From Carposina sasakii (lineage: Eukaryota; Arthropoda; Insecta; Lepidoptera; Carposinidae), in NCBI GenBank assembly GCA_014607495.2, contig CP053148.1:7936001-8000000 (forward strand): 64,000 nucleotides of DNA. Direction: 5' to 3'. Position numbers and translations under genes: made by a program. Below the pieces are notes generated by a model. It did not search any database, was not told the DNA's origin, and was given only the letters and a program-made list of their open reading frames with translations. This document shows, piece by piece, positions 44,130 through 57,794 of this stretch (positions within the stretch are counted from its first letter, which is position 1; each line of letters starts with the position of its first letter).

Positions 44130-45440
44130 CTCATCTATCTTGCATTCGCTTTTTAATGATAGTGAAATAATTAAGCTTATTCTTGTTGCTAGCTTGTGTT
44201 TCCTCATGATCGTTTGTTTTAGGCAGACGACAGAACAAAAGCAAGCTATTGGTACCTATCTTTTTTGAAAACCTATCAAGGTATGTCACAAGAAAATACC
44301 AATATTATTTATGTAAACATAATTCACAATAAAAACAACAATGTTTACTTGTACCTTATGGAAAGCAATAATTTATTACACAAACGCAAACCCCTCGCAA
44401 AATTTTATTGCGCCCAGCTGTAACTAATAATATTCGTATCAGAAAACAAAATTACACAGAGGATTAAAGCGGCCGCCGATGGATCAATAGCACATATTTC
44501 GTGACACTATTGTACCCCTAGAAATGGATTTAACTACACTTTAGTATTCAAAACAGGCTATAAATTTAAAAGGCTCAGCCCCATGGGTATAGTTGGGCGC
44601 GTTTTCATCTGTACATTATTATTTGCCCCCACATTAGATGAATGGTCGTACCCACGTGTTAGTTTTTTTGAGTGCAAGTGCTCATTCCATTTGTGAAAAT
44701 AAGTGCAATAATAATTGCGGTGATGCAGTTCTGTTGTTTTAAGTTTCAAGGACGTGGTGCCTAATCAAATAATGTACTTTATGATTTCGTATTGTATTTT
44801 AGAAATACTGAATGCACTGGTAGATTATTTATATCCGATTGTACTGCGGTGGATATTTTATGGAACACACTTAGATGTAATATTTATGCATTGAATATAT
44901 ATTGCGCAAGTAGTAAACAAGATTGTAGCAAATTGTTGCGACAGGAGCTATTATTTTTTATGTTAAAAAATGTCTACGTAATAGTATTCTGTTTCTATCA
45001 AGGCGAAATTAAGAGTTGATAAACTCATATTCCTATCTTGTCTTTTTTCAATATGTTAGAGAGAAACAAACATATTTTTCTAGGTGTTTATTCAAATATG
45101 CCAGTGTACCTAAAAAGTTACCATGTTACCATTTTCGTCACATCCGAGACACGGTCTCTGGCTCCAACTCAACCCTATTGCGATGTCAAGATATCGTAGG
45201 TAGGGCTAGGCCTCCTAGGCCTTGTTTGACAGCGACAGGTTGTGATTTAATTTAGTCGCTCACATTTCTTTCAAAGTATGACGTTTTTGAAATGTATATC
45301 ATTCATCTGAGGTTTCTATGGTATTTATGGGTTGAAATCTTAGCGTCATGTCACCGCAAAAATGTTTTTTTTTCAATGGCGTAAGTTTAAATATAAATTT
45401 TGCAATCAGCGAATTTGATCTCCATGTTTAGTAAGTACTA
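44130..45440. other. Intergenic, possible signal-peptide relic only
   Basis: At 44167-44268 a frame without ATG start reads IIKLILVASLCFLMIVCFRQ and soon stops. It resembles the cluster signal peptides only loosely. Other open frames are short and unsupported. Confidence 0.3.
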
Positions 45441-45444
45441 GTAG

Positions 45445-45752
45445 ACTCCGTCCGCGTGGACTACAGAAAAAACAAAATGTCGAAATTATCCGGGATAAAA
45501 ACATTTTCCCGTCCACATAAATAGTAGCCTATATGTTAAGTGGGACCTGTCATAATATATTCCTGAAAACTGCATCTAAATCGCTTCAGCCGTTTCTGAG
45601 ATTGGCGTGCACAAACGCACAGACAAACAGACAAAAATTCCAAATCATTCTTTTGGGTACGATTGCGTTGATAAAGGTCTCCTGTCATATTTTTTCTCAT
45701 ATATATTCCATGTACAGACAGCGATCCGTTACATTTTTATTATATGTATAGA
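45445..45752 (+). repeat. Lepidopteran-type dispersed repeat copy
   Basis: 'gactccgtccgcgtggacta', 'aaaatgtcgaaattatccgg', 'aatcgcttcagccgtttctg' and an end in 'tatatgtatagat'. Confidence 0.65.
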
Positions 45753-45759
45753 TATAAAT

Positions 45760-47400
45760 ATCTAGCAATTGGCATATAACCTATAATAACTTTCAACATT
45801 TGCACAATATTGTTATTATTACTGCACCGGCCAAAGAAACCTATTAAAATTGTTAATTAATTCAAAATGCAATACGTTTTAGGGACGGAAATTAGGAATC
45901 ACCCTCACGCATAGCAAGTGGCGCGTTTACTTCCAGATAATGTTCACACTTCGGTACCCCTCTTTTAACTACCAGCGGTTGAATAAAGTTACCATTAATA
46001 TTCATATACCTACTTTAATTATTGGGCCATTAATTTTAATGAGATTTTTTTATGAAAAATATTTATCACTAAAATAGCAAACTGAAATACAACAGGTAGT
46101 TTTCATTTTAAGGGGTAGATAACATTTTTAAAAAGTGAGATCTGAATTTTAAAAGCATAGGTTCTCATTAAACTACTAATCTGTTTTTCATTGTAATCCA
46201 AAATTAGGTTTTCCTTCCTTGGATTTTATATAGTTCTTCTGATACTCAAACTTTTTTATTTACCTACCTATAGATCCAAACTTAGAGTGGCTCGGCGTGG
46301 GTCCATTACGGTTAAATCGTGCGTGAGCCATCGATCCCATCACTACATCGAATTCCGCTCCGACATTTCCTTATTTGAAAGACGAGGACAAGCGAAAAAC
46401 ACCTTTCGCTAGAACAAATTGTTTTGGTATTTACAACTAACTATCGATCTTGATAATAATACTCAACATACTTAAAGATATTGTCTAAGGAATGTGCTAA
46501 TTCGTTACACGATAGTGTATACTTTGCTCGATAAAATATTATCTCAAAAAAAGCTCAATGTAAAATCTAAAACAAATAGTTTGATAATAAAATGTCTGAC
46601 TTTCCAAACCATTTTTATATAGTAATATCCCTTTTTAATTACTATAGGGAACCTGCTAAAATTTAGGTTTCACTTCATTCATAAAATTAGTAAATTATCA
46701 AAAAAACTAAATTCTAGAAAAATTTCCGACTTCCCATGCTCGTTTGGTAACTTTAGTACTGGCCCAAGAACATACTTACTCTCTAATAGTACTGCGCATG
46801 GCGCTTTAGGTGACGGACCTGTCTAATTTTTTATGAAAAATCATCGAAGTTTTTGATAAATACAAAGCAAAATATAATAAATAAACCATATTAAATAAAT
46901 ATAAGTGATATGAAGGTAATTTATTCATTTCTGGTCACGTTTATTATACAGAAATAGGTTAAATATTTTTATAATATTAATTTTAAAGTTGAGAGAAAAA
47001 AATATATATTTGAGGCCACAGAGTAGAAATTGAACACATTATCACAATCAGTATCTACTTAGATGATTGATGAAAGTAAACTATACCAAGTGAACTGAGG
47101 ATGAGTGTAAACAGTGTAGCCTGATTTACGACAGTGTTTTTTTTTAAATATTATTGTGTTTGCTTGAGGGTCTAGATGAAGGGAAAAATAGCTAAAAAAA
47201 TCACAATGATTTTTAATTTCGTTGGAAATAATATTATACAATAGTAAAATACGAACAGCCAACCTATAAAAAAAAACTAATAGTAATGTGAACATTCGGT
47301 TAAAAAAGATTGGTATCAAAATTGAAACTCTAGGTTATTAAGGGTTAAACAAAACGAGAACTTGTATTTACTTGTATATCACTTGTTTCACTAAAGTAAA
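45760..47400. other. Intergenic, nothing recognised
   Basis: AT-rich, with no supported frame. The minus-strand open frame at 47059-47319 is low-complexity and hydrophobic. Confidence 0.45.
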
Positions 47401-47408
47401 AATAGTAG

Positions 47409-47492
47409 TGCGAGACTAATTTGACAGTTCATTTTGCACAAGAAGTAAAAACCATAGTTCGAGAGACTAGTTTGACAGTTCATTTTGCACAA
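47409..47492 (+). repeat. Short direct repeat, two units about 50 bp apart
   Basis: 'tttgacagttcattttgcac' preceded by 'cgagactaa' or 'gagactag' occurs twice in tandem. Confidence 0.75.
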
Positions 47493-47689
47493 GTGTTGTT
47501 GTCAGGCTTATAATGTTCATATCAGTATTAAAAAAATACAGATTTGGTATTATAACCTATAATATAATATTTTTTACATATTTATTTTTTAATTATAATA
47601 ATCAAATTATTCTTTATTAATTTACAGTGCGTTGATCTACGACAAATTCATGGCATGACCATAAGAAATTTACCATTAGAAAATATTAA

Positions 47690-48000
47690 TGAAGGTATAG
47701 CTGTGGGATACTACTATAGCTATATCTATAATATAAAAATAATGTGTTGGCAAGCGCGAATCTCGAGAACGGCTAAACCGATTTCGCTAATTCTTTTTTT
47801 AGCGTATTTCTTGAAGTACAGGGATGGTTCTAATGGAGAGAATTTTTTTTTAAAATACCTGAACATGTCTAAAATATTCCTTTTCTACATTCCCATACAA
47901 ACAATTTGTTCGAGATTTGAAAGTCCGGGAAGGCAAAACAATTGAGTGACGTTAGTTCAAAGGCGTGAGACAGGACAACGTCTGTCAGATCCGCTAGTAA
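47690..48000 (+). repeat. Dispersed repeat (RTE/SINE-like) copy
   Basis: 'gcgaatctcgagaacggcta' and 'aaccgatttcgctaattctt' are followed by 'cagatccgctagtaaaaaa'. This is the typical 3' portion of lepidopteran short elements. Confidence 0.5.
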
Positions 48001-48009
48001 AAAAATAAA

Positions 48010-49540
48010 AATATTATGGAAAAAATATATGAATTCATTTATTGAGAGTTTATTGTATTAAATTGAAATCCGCACTGAAATTAAAATCCGCTTAAATAAC
48101 ATGCTCAATGCATTTTAAAATCAGACACGATTCAAAAGGTATCACATTTTTTAGAAAGCCTGCCTACATGATGTCCCACTGCCGGGCAAAGGCGGTCCCG
48201 ATTTGGGGGACCTGTAGAAAAATATTAGTGAATTTTCCTTACTCAAAAATCTTGCCTATATTATGCTCGAAAATACGCATACATACGAATAGTTTACATA
48301 CCTATTTTCTCGATGACTGTCCATTATATAATTATTTGGGAATGTAAGTTATGATAGTATATCTAATATTTGGAGAATGAAATATTTTGAAAATATAATA
48401 TTATACTCGCTCATAAGCCTATCAAAACTCCCATTCTTCTACTGATATGGTAATGTGGAATTACTGATTTTTGTATGCTGTGGCCTTTCGTACTATCCAT
48501 AGAGAGTAAGTATATTCTTTGCATTAAATTCACGCATGTGCAGTCGCTGAATTGCTAGTTACTTTCACCTTTTTTCTGATTAATTTATAAATGATAGGTT
48601 TTACGTGATTATTTATCAGACAAGGTTATCTGGATTATAAGAAATCTTGTACGTAGACGTGACCCATAATCCCTACTAAAGAATGCAAATCATACCTCCA
48701 ATTTTAGTTAGTTACTCTATTAAGGCCTACGTGGTAAATGTTAGTTGGTGAGCCTGCCACCGGTTTTCGGGCACAAATACAAAAATGTAAGAATTGTATG
48801 TAATGAATCTAATGGCATATTTTCCCGAGCAATTCTAAACAGGGGGTGATCGCGCACAATTTTGTGCTGAAACGCAATCGAACCGTTGTAATAATGCGAG
48901 TAGTATTCTGCACCTTACACACAGGTCCTTAACCCTCTATTGCATACAAAACCATTTTTTCAACCCTAATTTTAGGCAAATGATGTTGCGGGTGACCAAT
49001 GAAGAGGTGGCATTAAGATTTCGACAAGTTTTTCACGAGTGGTCGGTGCTATCAGACACCTCTAAAACGAATCAGAGAACTTTATTATGTAATAAAATTT
49101 TATATGGCCATACTCTAGCAACATTGTGTTCGAATTGGTTCGATTCCACGTTTACCTACCATAAATCAGTCAATACTTTCTGGTGAATACACTTCAAGTT
49201 CTGTGCTAATGCGAAGCTTCTTCTTTCGTGTGTAATTTAGGGACTTTTTCTGGCAATGAGCTGGCAACTTGTCACTGATAACTGCCCCCCGCTATGATGA
49301 AGGTTGCTAAAGGATATCTTTTCTGCAGTTCTGGCTACATCAATTTTGCAAACAATCATGAGCAATAAGATCTACCTATACTGTATAAGTTAGAGTCTTG
49401 ACGCTTGACTAAAAAGCTTCAAAGTCCAACAACAATATTGTATACATCTTAATACTCATGACTGTATGTATATGTATGATTAATTGATTACACTTCACTG
49501 AACAAAACGCACAAGCAAAATTATAAGCGACCATCAAAAG
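48010..49540. other. Intergenic, nothing firm
   Basis: Fragments of the 'gcaatgagctggcaacttgtc' repeat occur near 49.25 kb. Frames are short. Confidence 0.4.
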
Positions 49541-49547
49541 TCTCATA

Positions 49548-49782
49548 CCTACTACAGCTGCTTCTCTCCCCGGGCATACTATACAAGTCAATAGAGGGCC
49601 AAGAAGGTCTTGGTTTTTTGTAGGCGATGGGCTGACCACCTGTCACTACTAACCGAACTTGTACATCTCAACTATTATACCCTTAAAATTGGTCAGAAGT
49701 GGCACCATAATGGTCCTATCGGCCCTTGGTGCTCTGCCTACCCCGTAAGGGATAAAGGCGTGATTATATGTATATGCATGTA
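49548..49782 (+). repeat. Short interspersed repeat, full copy
   Basis: It runs from 'ctacagctgcttctctcccc' through 'ggcgatgggctgaccacctg' to 'aaggcgtgattatatgtata'. Same family as 17391-17602 and 56051-56273. Confidence 0.75.
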
Positions 49783-49799
49783 AAAGTCTCAATAAATAC

Positions 49800-52380
49800 C
49801 GTATGTGGGTTTCTTAAGCTTTGTAGATGTTTCGTAACTTTAATGTACCATGTTTACGGTGAAATTTTTAATATATTAGAAAAGTTGAGCGGCACGGGTC
49901 CGAGCCTTGGGCAGACTTTCAAATTTGTTGTGCTTCACCCCATTCTATTTTTATTTTAATAGGATTAGGTGGTTTAATGTGCGAAAGGAGATAAACAGTT
50001 GAGGCTTAAGACTTCTGGAAGAACAATCATTAGCATAAGGTTGGTAGTTCATTGGAGGTGGAGCTTTTTTAGATAAAACTTATTCCGGTTTTTAATTTGG
50101 TAGGCGGATAGTTTTTATTTAGGAAGTTAAAGTTAATTAAAGTTGCTATAATTTAATAAGTAGGTGCAGTTCAAAAGTTGTAACAAAATATGTCTTCTCG
50201 TACAAGAATAAAATAGTGCAACTGTTTTTATCGTTTGTAAGTAGTAGTAATTTTTTGTACAATGTTTTCAACTGTAACATATAAAATTTTCCTATTCCTA
50301 ACATTCTTAAAAATGTATTTAAAGCGGCATAGAAAGCAGGCTAAACAGAGAAAAAATTAGTTTTTAAACTTTGAACTTTCTTGTTTTTCTAAATCCTAAA
50401 TTAGGTATGCAAAATTATGTTCATATACTCGTAAGTTGTTACATGTGAATTTATAGTATGTATGACGAAAAGTATTATGTAATATTATACGCTCTCAGAT
50501 TTAACATACCAACTTTTCAACGAGCACACATTATGAGAGTCATTTCACGAGTTGCAGAAATGGTCTATTTAAATATGTTTTCTAGATAGCCTATTGCCTG
50601 TCACTGCTGGACGGTGGACTTTGCCAACCTATACAGCTTTTGAAACTTCCCAATGGGCCAATTCTCGAAAAGTCTCTAGCTGGAACGAAGCCGAAACGGA
50701 ACCGTTGTAGACGCTCAGAACAAAGCAATAATTAGTTTAAGGTACGAGACAGATATTTTTTATTCTCTCATACTCGCAACCGATGCGTGCTAAAATATAT
50801 GTCATTGCTCAAGCGGTAAATATATATTGCTTTGCACTGCGTTTCGTTAACGGTTCGTTAGTGTTTGCGTTTCGGCTCAAAAATTTTCAAGAATTGCCCA
50901 CACATCATCCCTTCATCTCCGTCTTGGTCTTTCCCAATGCCAGTTTCGATCTCTTATTTCATCTTTACCCGCCCAACTATCTGGATGCATTTTAACTGAA
51001 ATAAGTTATTTAGTTAAAAATGACGAATGAGTGACCATGATACTTTGACACCCTTAAAGTTAATTTAGGGATGAAGTGCATTAGGCTATTTATTAAAATA
51101 AAATGCATTTTAATTATATTAAAATAGATGTTGTCCACGATTTCAACAGACTAGCCTGGACTACAAAATATAGCCTATGTCCTTCTACAAATTCCTGTAT
51201 TGTAAGTATGCAAAATTTCAAGGAGAATAATTGTTGCATAAAATCAAGTGTGTGTGTGTGAAGGGGTAACAAACGAACAAACTTACTTTCGCATTTAGGT
51301 ACGATATTCGTTGGGACTAATTTCTCTCTAAAATGGCTGAATTACGACTACAAGGCGACTACTACTTATTTTCAAATAACGTAGGAGGAGTATTATGTAA
51401 AATAAATAATGGCTTTAAAACGAGACAAAGGAGTGAACGTGAACTGTCACATCTGTCGAATATTTTTCGACTATTCAATAAAATTCTCTGAACCAATACA
51501 CTTGTTCAGTGTTATATTCTTATTTTTATTGAACATAAAAAAACACAGTGAATAAATATATTACAAAAGAAAGGTTTGCTTGCTCTATGATATTTTTCAC
51601 CAGCCAACAATATATATCGAGATTATTTATTCTGATTTTTTTTTACATTTTGTAAAGCCTAGCTATATTAACATTGATAGAGCTTGCATTTATCTATCGA
51701 TCCGTACTAAGTATATTTAGAAAGTGCAAAAATCTCTTCATAATACAAAGCTCAATATTATTCACATAAAGGTCGTTTTGCCACTAGACGACACGACTAC
51801 GACATTTTGTCATCTAGTACAGTTGTATGGGAGGCCGTATAATTGTGGTCATGTCGCCAAGTGGAAAAACGATCCATAATATGCAATACGTTTTTGCTTC
51901 CAAAAATAGCCGTAGTGTGGAAATTTCCACTCCAAAAATTTTACAGTATTAAAACCATCAGCAAAATACAAAGCATTGATTTCGTTTCCGTAAAAAAAAT
52001 TGATGTTCAGCGAGTAGATCTTGTTTGCGTCTGGATGAATGCATTGTCTATGCCCTATATTTTTCCTTTTCTCTGTCGGACGAGTCGGAACGGCGCGCAA
52101 AAAATGAAGATAATGAAAGCTTGGAGGCATTTTGTAGATATTCAGTTTTTTTTTGTTTTTAGGGTTCTGTTTACCTATATGTCCGGTTATATCTCGGCAC
52201 CGCTATCCTAGGAAAGTATAGTGATTTTTTTCATTGGTATGTGGATAGTTAACAGTTTTCGAAATATTTTCAAAAAATTATAATATGTCCGAAGTCCGAA
52301 TAGTACGAAAAGTATAGTGTCAATTAGATCCCGGGCATTGATCTTTTCATTGCTTTTTGAATGACTTACAATCGGTGGAC
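49800..52380. other. Intergenic with one repeat copy
   Basis: A weak repeat copy lies at about 51125-51306 ('tagcctggactacaaaatat', 'tagcctatgtccttctacaa'). Overlapping open frames on both strands at 51843-52211 show no domain or splice support. Confidence 0.4.
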
Positions 52381-52384
52381 TAAT

Positions 52385-52530
52385 CCCACCGTCAGATTCT
52401 ATGTCTCGGTCCCGTAGATCACGACTGGCAGGACGCGCTGATCGAACTCCTTGATCTTGAGGCTTTGCAGTAAAGAAAGATATAATGTAACGCAACTTCT
52501 CAAATGCTGCCCAAACTGCACTATTCTGGT
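52385..52530 (-). pseudogene. RTE-like LINE reverse transcriptase remnant
   Basis: On the minus strand AAFEKLRYIISFFTAKPQ is followed, after a frameshift, by LKIKEFDQRVLPVVIYGTET and then a stop. This matches the AFGKLR...LK-KVFDQCVLPVLTYGAET segment of RTE-type LINEs. It is a broken fragment. Confidence 0.7.
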
Positions 52531-52639
52531 TATTCACCCTCAAAGTTATCTTTATCTAACTCCAACATTTGCCCATTTCAAACATGTGGACAACTTTGAG
52601 ATCTGCAATTTGGATTTGGACCGGCTTAAGTATGATTTT

Positions 52640-54040
52640 TAGGTATTTATCAACTGTATTTTTTAGTTTGCTTCTTGTGTATGTTAACCTTACATTATGC
52701 CTTTGCCTATGGAAACTTTGTAACTAAAACCATATATGTAGTTAGTATACCTTCGCGTTCAAACATGTTTTAAAGTACTTATCTAACATCAAATTTAATT
52801 TCAATAACAGAGTGTTTTGACGTATTTAAAAATATACCTATACGAGTATGATGAAAATATAATTTACCATACCGAGTAATCCAAGTGAGTATTTGCGTCA
52901 GTCAAATCGTCGACCATAAATCAACTGGTAAATCTTTGCCATTATGGATTTTGAAAAAAATATTCCACCGGTTCGCAAGATACAATGGGATGAGGTTAAA
53001 AGCAAGTTAAATAATAATATTTTGATTATGTGAAGAATCAAATTATTGTCAATGTTTAATTTAAGTTATTTATATAATTTTTATAATGTTCCTAAAATAA
53101 AACAAAAATAAATATTACCAAGTTTCCGTCCAGGGTACCCATAATCCCAATATTTTTTCCCAAGTTGAATTATAATTTTAAAGATATTATCCAAATCAGA
53201 GCGAAACAACCATCTTCATTCATCCCATAACTCATAAATGCAACCCTTTTATAGCTTGTCAAAAACTTTCTCACCTTATTGGCCGAAAAATTGTCTCATC
53301 GGAAACTATAGCTTAAATGGAGTGTTTGTGGCTTATGTTCTTTGAAATAGATTAGTACTGTCTTCTACCTATATTATTCCCCATAATCTGTTGAGAAAAT
53401 TATTACAGCGTCTAACTTAAACATAAGTTTTTTGATAAGTCTGTGTTTAAACGATAGGGGGAGGGGCGTTACAGGTTGCTTGGGTGTGAGAGGAGGTCAG
53501 CTAGTGAGGGGACTACACCGCAAAGATTTAATCGATTGTTTTAGAAATCGAGTAAAAAAATTGTGACAATGATGACCGAATTACGTTTTTAGGTGACGGC
53601 CTATTTCTGTTTAACACACTATTTTACAAAATGTTAAGTAGCGTTGGGTTTAAGTTGCCTACCCTGATTTCTTTCCAATTTTGAATTCCAGAGGCTTCAC
53701 TTTGCCTTGGAATTTGTATTTGATAACTATTATACTTTTCTACCAAACTGCTTAGAGTATGTCTATAATATCCCACCAAAAACATAAATGTAATATCCAT
53801 ATAATTTCATAAAACTACATTTTATTTTTTAATTAATGCAAGCGGAAATTTGGCACGCGCCTACGGGTTTCGTGTATATTTAAAAGGGAACTTAAATAAA
53901 AATATTTATTTTATTGCACTAATAAAAAAGCTAAAAAGTTGAAATACTTAAAGATCTATATAAGAACTTCTATATTTCGAGTATTACTTACCAGAACTTA
54001 CTTTTTACTTTTTATTTATTATTATATTTGTTCATTTTAT
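52640..54040. other. Intergenic, nothing recognised
   Basis: AT-rich with no frame above background. Confidence 0.45.
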
Positions 54041-54057
54041 CACTGGTACTAAAAATA

Positions 54058-54078
54058 TATCGATAAAAAATCTATCGA
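54058..54078 (+). promoter_or_regulatory. DRE-type promoter motif TATCGATA
   Basis: TATCGATA (54058-54065) and a second TATCGA (54073-54078) match the DREF-binding element typical of insect housekeeping promoters. The GC-rich exon-like block follows directly. Confidence 0.5.
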
Positions 54079-54094
54079 ATACTTAGCAACATCA

Positions 54095-54307
54095 AACACA
54101 GCACTATGAAGCAACAGGGTGCCACACGCGTGCGCGTTTCCACCCCATCGCCCATAAAGAGGCTCGCGGTGAAGCTGGAGCTCCACAATCTCGCCGGACT
54201 CCGGGTGAGGCAGTCGCCAGGTCATGTGCTGTTCACCGGTGTACACCGATGTTATGTAGACTAAAGTGGCTATGGACTCGTGTCGTGATAGTGTGTAGTG
54301 CTGTCAG
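54095..54307 (+). other. Possible non-coding first exon (GC-rich block)
   Basis: This is a GC-rich island in an AT-rich region. It ends in a perfect donor, CAG|GTGAGT (donor at 54308), and is followed by a T-rich stretch as expected of a plus-strand intron. An ATG at 54111 opens about 51 codons and stops before the donor, so the block would be leader sequence with upstream frames. On the minus strand a frame of about 83 codons is open (TGEQHMTWRLPHPESGE, REPLYGRWGGNAHACG) and could be a coding exon instead. Its upstream acceptor is weak, with no pyrimidine tract. Neither reading has a partner exon in the window. Confidence 0.35.
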
Positions 54308-54309
54308 GT

Positions 54310-56050
54310 GAGTTTAATTAGTGATTGTTCGTTTTGTTTTGTATTTCTTTCTCTTTTTATGTGTAGTTTAGTTTTTATTTTATATGTTTGTTTCTTTTTT
54401 ATATTTAGTTTCGTTTGTATTTTTATTTTATGTTTTTTTTGTTAATAAAAATTTTGTGGTACCTACAGCAATGAAATGTAATTTTTATTCTTGTTTTTAT
54501 TTTGTTATTTTAGTTATTGTTTCAAATTTTTTTGTTTATACTTTTGTGTAGTTGTGTATTGTTATAATTATTTTAGATGTATTAAAATGTTTTTTGATTA
54601 CTGCGTTTTTTTATTTTTAAACTTATAAACAATGCTGTGCGGTTTAATAGATAAATGTTAAATTAAGTACCTAGTTATAAAATCGGGTGAAAATTAATTT
54701 ATTATATGAGGCCTTACTGATATTTAGTTTTTATTTTATAAAATTGGCTTATGAAAGAATAAAATCGAATTTACTATAAGCGTACCTAATGGTAGAACTA
54801 AAAATTGATAGAAATAAAAAAAGTATTCTTCACCACCGGGGGTCTTTGCGAATAATTAAGTTGATTTTTTAGCTTGATTTGTTTCACAATGCGCTTGTTA
54901 AAATTCAATTGATGCTATCACCAACTTGAATATTTGAATTGCTAATTCAGCTAACGGGATATTGATATAAATTGTGTGAAATTCGATGGTCGCCATTTTA
55001 CGAAAAGTATTATTCAATTTATCGTTATGTAAGATGTCAAGAAATTATATATTGGGAAGTATTAATATTAATGCGCGATTATTGAAATGTTTTTGACATT
55101 AAAAAAGATTATGACATATATATCTTAGTACACAATCCCAAAATTTTAGTTAACAACGGTGTTTTTTTACGAGTATAATGTACTAGCCGTTGCTAGTATT
55201 ATCGCGCGGTGGTGCCACCTACTGCAATAAAAAGTAGCCTATGTCCTTTCTCGGGCTATATACTATTTGTGTTATAAATTTCATTCAAATCGGTTTAGTA
55301 ATTTTGCCGTGAAAGTCGGACAAACATACACACACACACACTTTCACTTTTATATTATAGATATAGATTTAAACTGACCGTTATAATTTCTATAATACTA
55401 ACTTTACTACAGGTTTTGCTCATTTAATAAAATAACGTTTTTATCCTCCTTTTCGAAAAACGGGTAGAAAATTAATTATTATTATTAAAAATTAATTATT
55501 ATTAAATAATATTTTAGATGTCTGAGAGTAATTATTCACTTCTCGATAAAAAAAAGTCCACTTATACCTATAAGGCCAATTCTACAAATCGGCAAAATAA
55601 ATACAGCGTATCTATCTTCCTACATAAATTTAATATATTTCATGGTTAAATTGCCATTTATTTGAATTATTCGAATCGAAATAAACAATTCTGTATTTAA
55701 TCATCATAGCGTTTATAATAATAAAGGACAACTTTAAACAATAATAACGTCTGTTGAAGCAATTAATTTACACACAAATATACCTTTTTCGGTACAATGG
55801 CTGCTCGGGGAAACCGCATTAATTGCGTTTAAAATTTTCGCATTGTCACATTCAATTGAAATGTGATGCGTTTTTGCTTATCAGCCCCGTTTATTAATCA
55901 AATATTTATGTTATTCCAGGTATAGCTCAAGAATAAGCATAAACTTGAATTCTTATTTAGGAATAATTTAATAATTACTAGGGTATATATTTTGATATAA
56001 ATAAGATTCTTCTATGCTGGTCTAGGAGTGAAAAAAAAATCGTATAATAC
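54310..56050. other. T-rich and AT-rich sequence, one repeat copy
   Basis: Would be first-intron sequence if the block at 54.1 kb is a plus-strand exon. A dispersed repeat copy lies at 55183-55372 ('aaaagtagcctatgtccttt', 'aatcggtttagtaattttgc', (ac)n, 'tatattatagatatag'). Confidence 0.45.
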
Positions 56051-56273
56051 TACAGCTGCTTCTCTTCCCGGACATACTGTACAAGTCAGTAGAGGGACAA
56101 GAGGGTCTTGGTCTTTGTAGGCGATGGACTGACCACCTGTCACTACTAACCGAACTTGTACATCTCAATTATTACCCTCAAAATTGGTCAGAAGTGGCAC
56201 CATGTGGTTCTATTGGCCCTTGGTGCTCTGCCTACCCCGTAAGGGATAAAGGCGTGATTATATGTATGTATAA
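56051..56273 (+). repeat. Short interspersed repeat, full copy
   Basis: It begins 'ctacagctgcttctcttccc' and ends 'gattatatgtatgta'. It lies 300 bp left of the hAT element. Confidence 0.8.
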
Positions 56274-57794
56274 ATAAGATGGATAACCGAATAATAAGTA
56301 AATTAAGACCTTATTCCATGCATAAATAAAAAATAAGCTATAACGTCGGGTTGGATTGCTATTCTTAGATTCATAAAGCTGCTTTCCACAAGAGAGTAAG
56401 TTACGTTGCTACGAATGAGTGTGCTATTCACCAATCATAATATTCAGTGGTCTATGATGTCAATGAACATTATTGGCGGCTATCAAACGTATTCACAGCA
56501 ATGTAATAAAGCACATCTTTGGTGTAGAGAAAGCCTTAACCTTACAGAAAATCGGCAAATCTTTTACTAGATACACATGGTTACCACTGGCGGACTAAGA
56601 CTTTTTGAGGCCCGGGGCGGTCTTTAATTTTAGGGCCCCCTGGCGCCCGCCCTCCAGATTTACTGAATTAAACAAATGCAGATAGATAGAAACTAAAATT
56701 TTATTCAAAATTTTTTAACATTACAGCTTTCAAATAAAAAACAAGCAACCACACTACAAGTAATTAAAATTAATTACAAACATTTCAAATTGTGTTTTCT
56801 AGCTTTTAATGCACTAAATTTATTAAGGCGCTCCAATAGACGAATTTTAGGTATTTGAGGGGGTTGAGGTAGACGTAACTGCGGGGCGCCCCCCGCAACC
56901 AGGGCAATCTGCCGCGGACGTCCTTATTCTGTCGCCATCCGTATTCTGGTTGATTTCGGGATTAATTGCCGGGATTTTAATTTCTTTCCTGTATAATCAA
57001 TTTTGTAACTGGGTTGCTTTCTGCGTAAATTGTAAATATAATTAAAAAAATTACAGGGTGTAGGTGACAGCCAGGCAAATACTGGAATGCTGAACAAGTA
57101 CTATAGGGTTGAGTTACACGACAATATTATAACTCGCAGGAAATGCATTTTTATTTTGATTATCCGTACCTAATGTTTGTTTTCCGCGCCAATTGTATCG
57201 GGCGATATCGACTAGTTAAATGGGCTTATTGGTTATTGTGTGATACATAGCTGTTTTTTGGATCACTTGTGACTCTCTATTAAGGTTGATCAGGTTTTTG
57301 AACTTTTTGAGCGAAACTGGTTTTTTTTAAATCGTCTATTGGTAAAATTTTTGTTTTTAAGCCATTTTCTAAGGCCGAATTAAATAAACAAAACATAACA
57401 TAATGAGTGAGATCAACACTAAAATATCGTTTCATCAATTCGATTCTAAAACTTCGCCGGCAGTTCCGCTCGCTCGGCTCGTGCGTTGTTTGTCATACTC
57501 TAACCTAACCTAACTTATTATTTTTATCATTGTATGAAAAGGGAACTGTCACACCGACAAAACGTCATTCGCCTTATACTAGTTGTGCGCTAAGGTTAAT
57601 TTGATGTGCAGTCAGTATTTATGATGAGATTGTAGTATTTTTGCACCAAAAGGTATTAATTTGTCTTGCATTCGAGGAAAACAGTTTATTTTGGGCTGAT
57701 ATTATGTATTTTCGAATTATCTGCTGTAATTGTTTTGTAAAACATTGACTTTATTTGTACTAAAATAATTTAATTGCTGTAATAAAGTATATAA

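Noticed and set aside
57490..57515. Interstitial telomere repeat (CCTAA words)
   Set aside because: Only two or three units, which also occur commonly by chance or within repeats.
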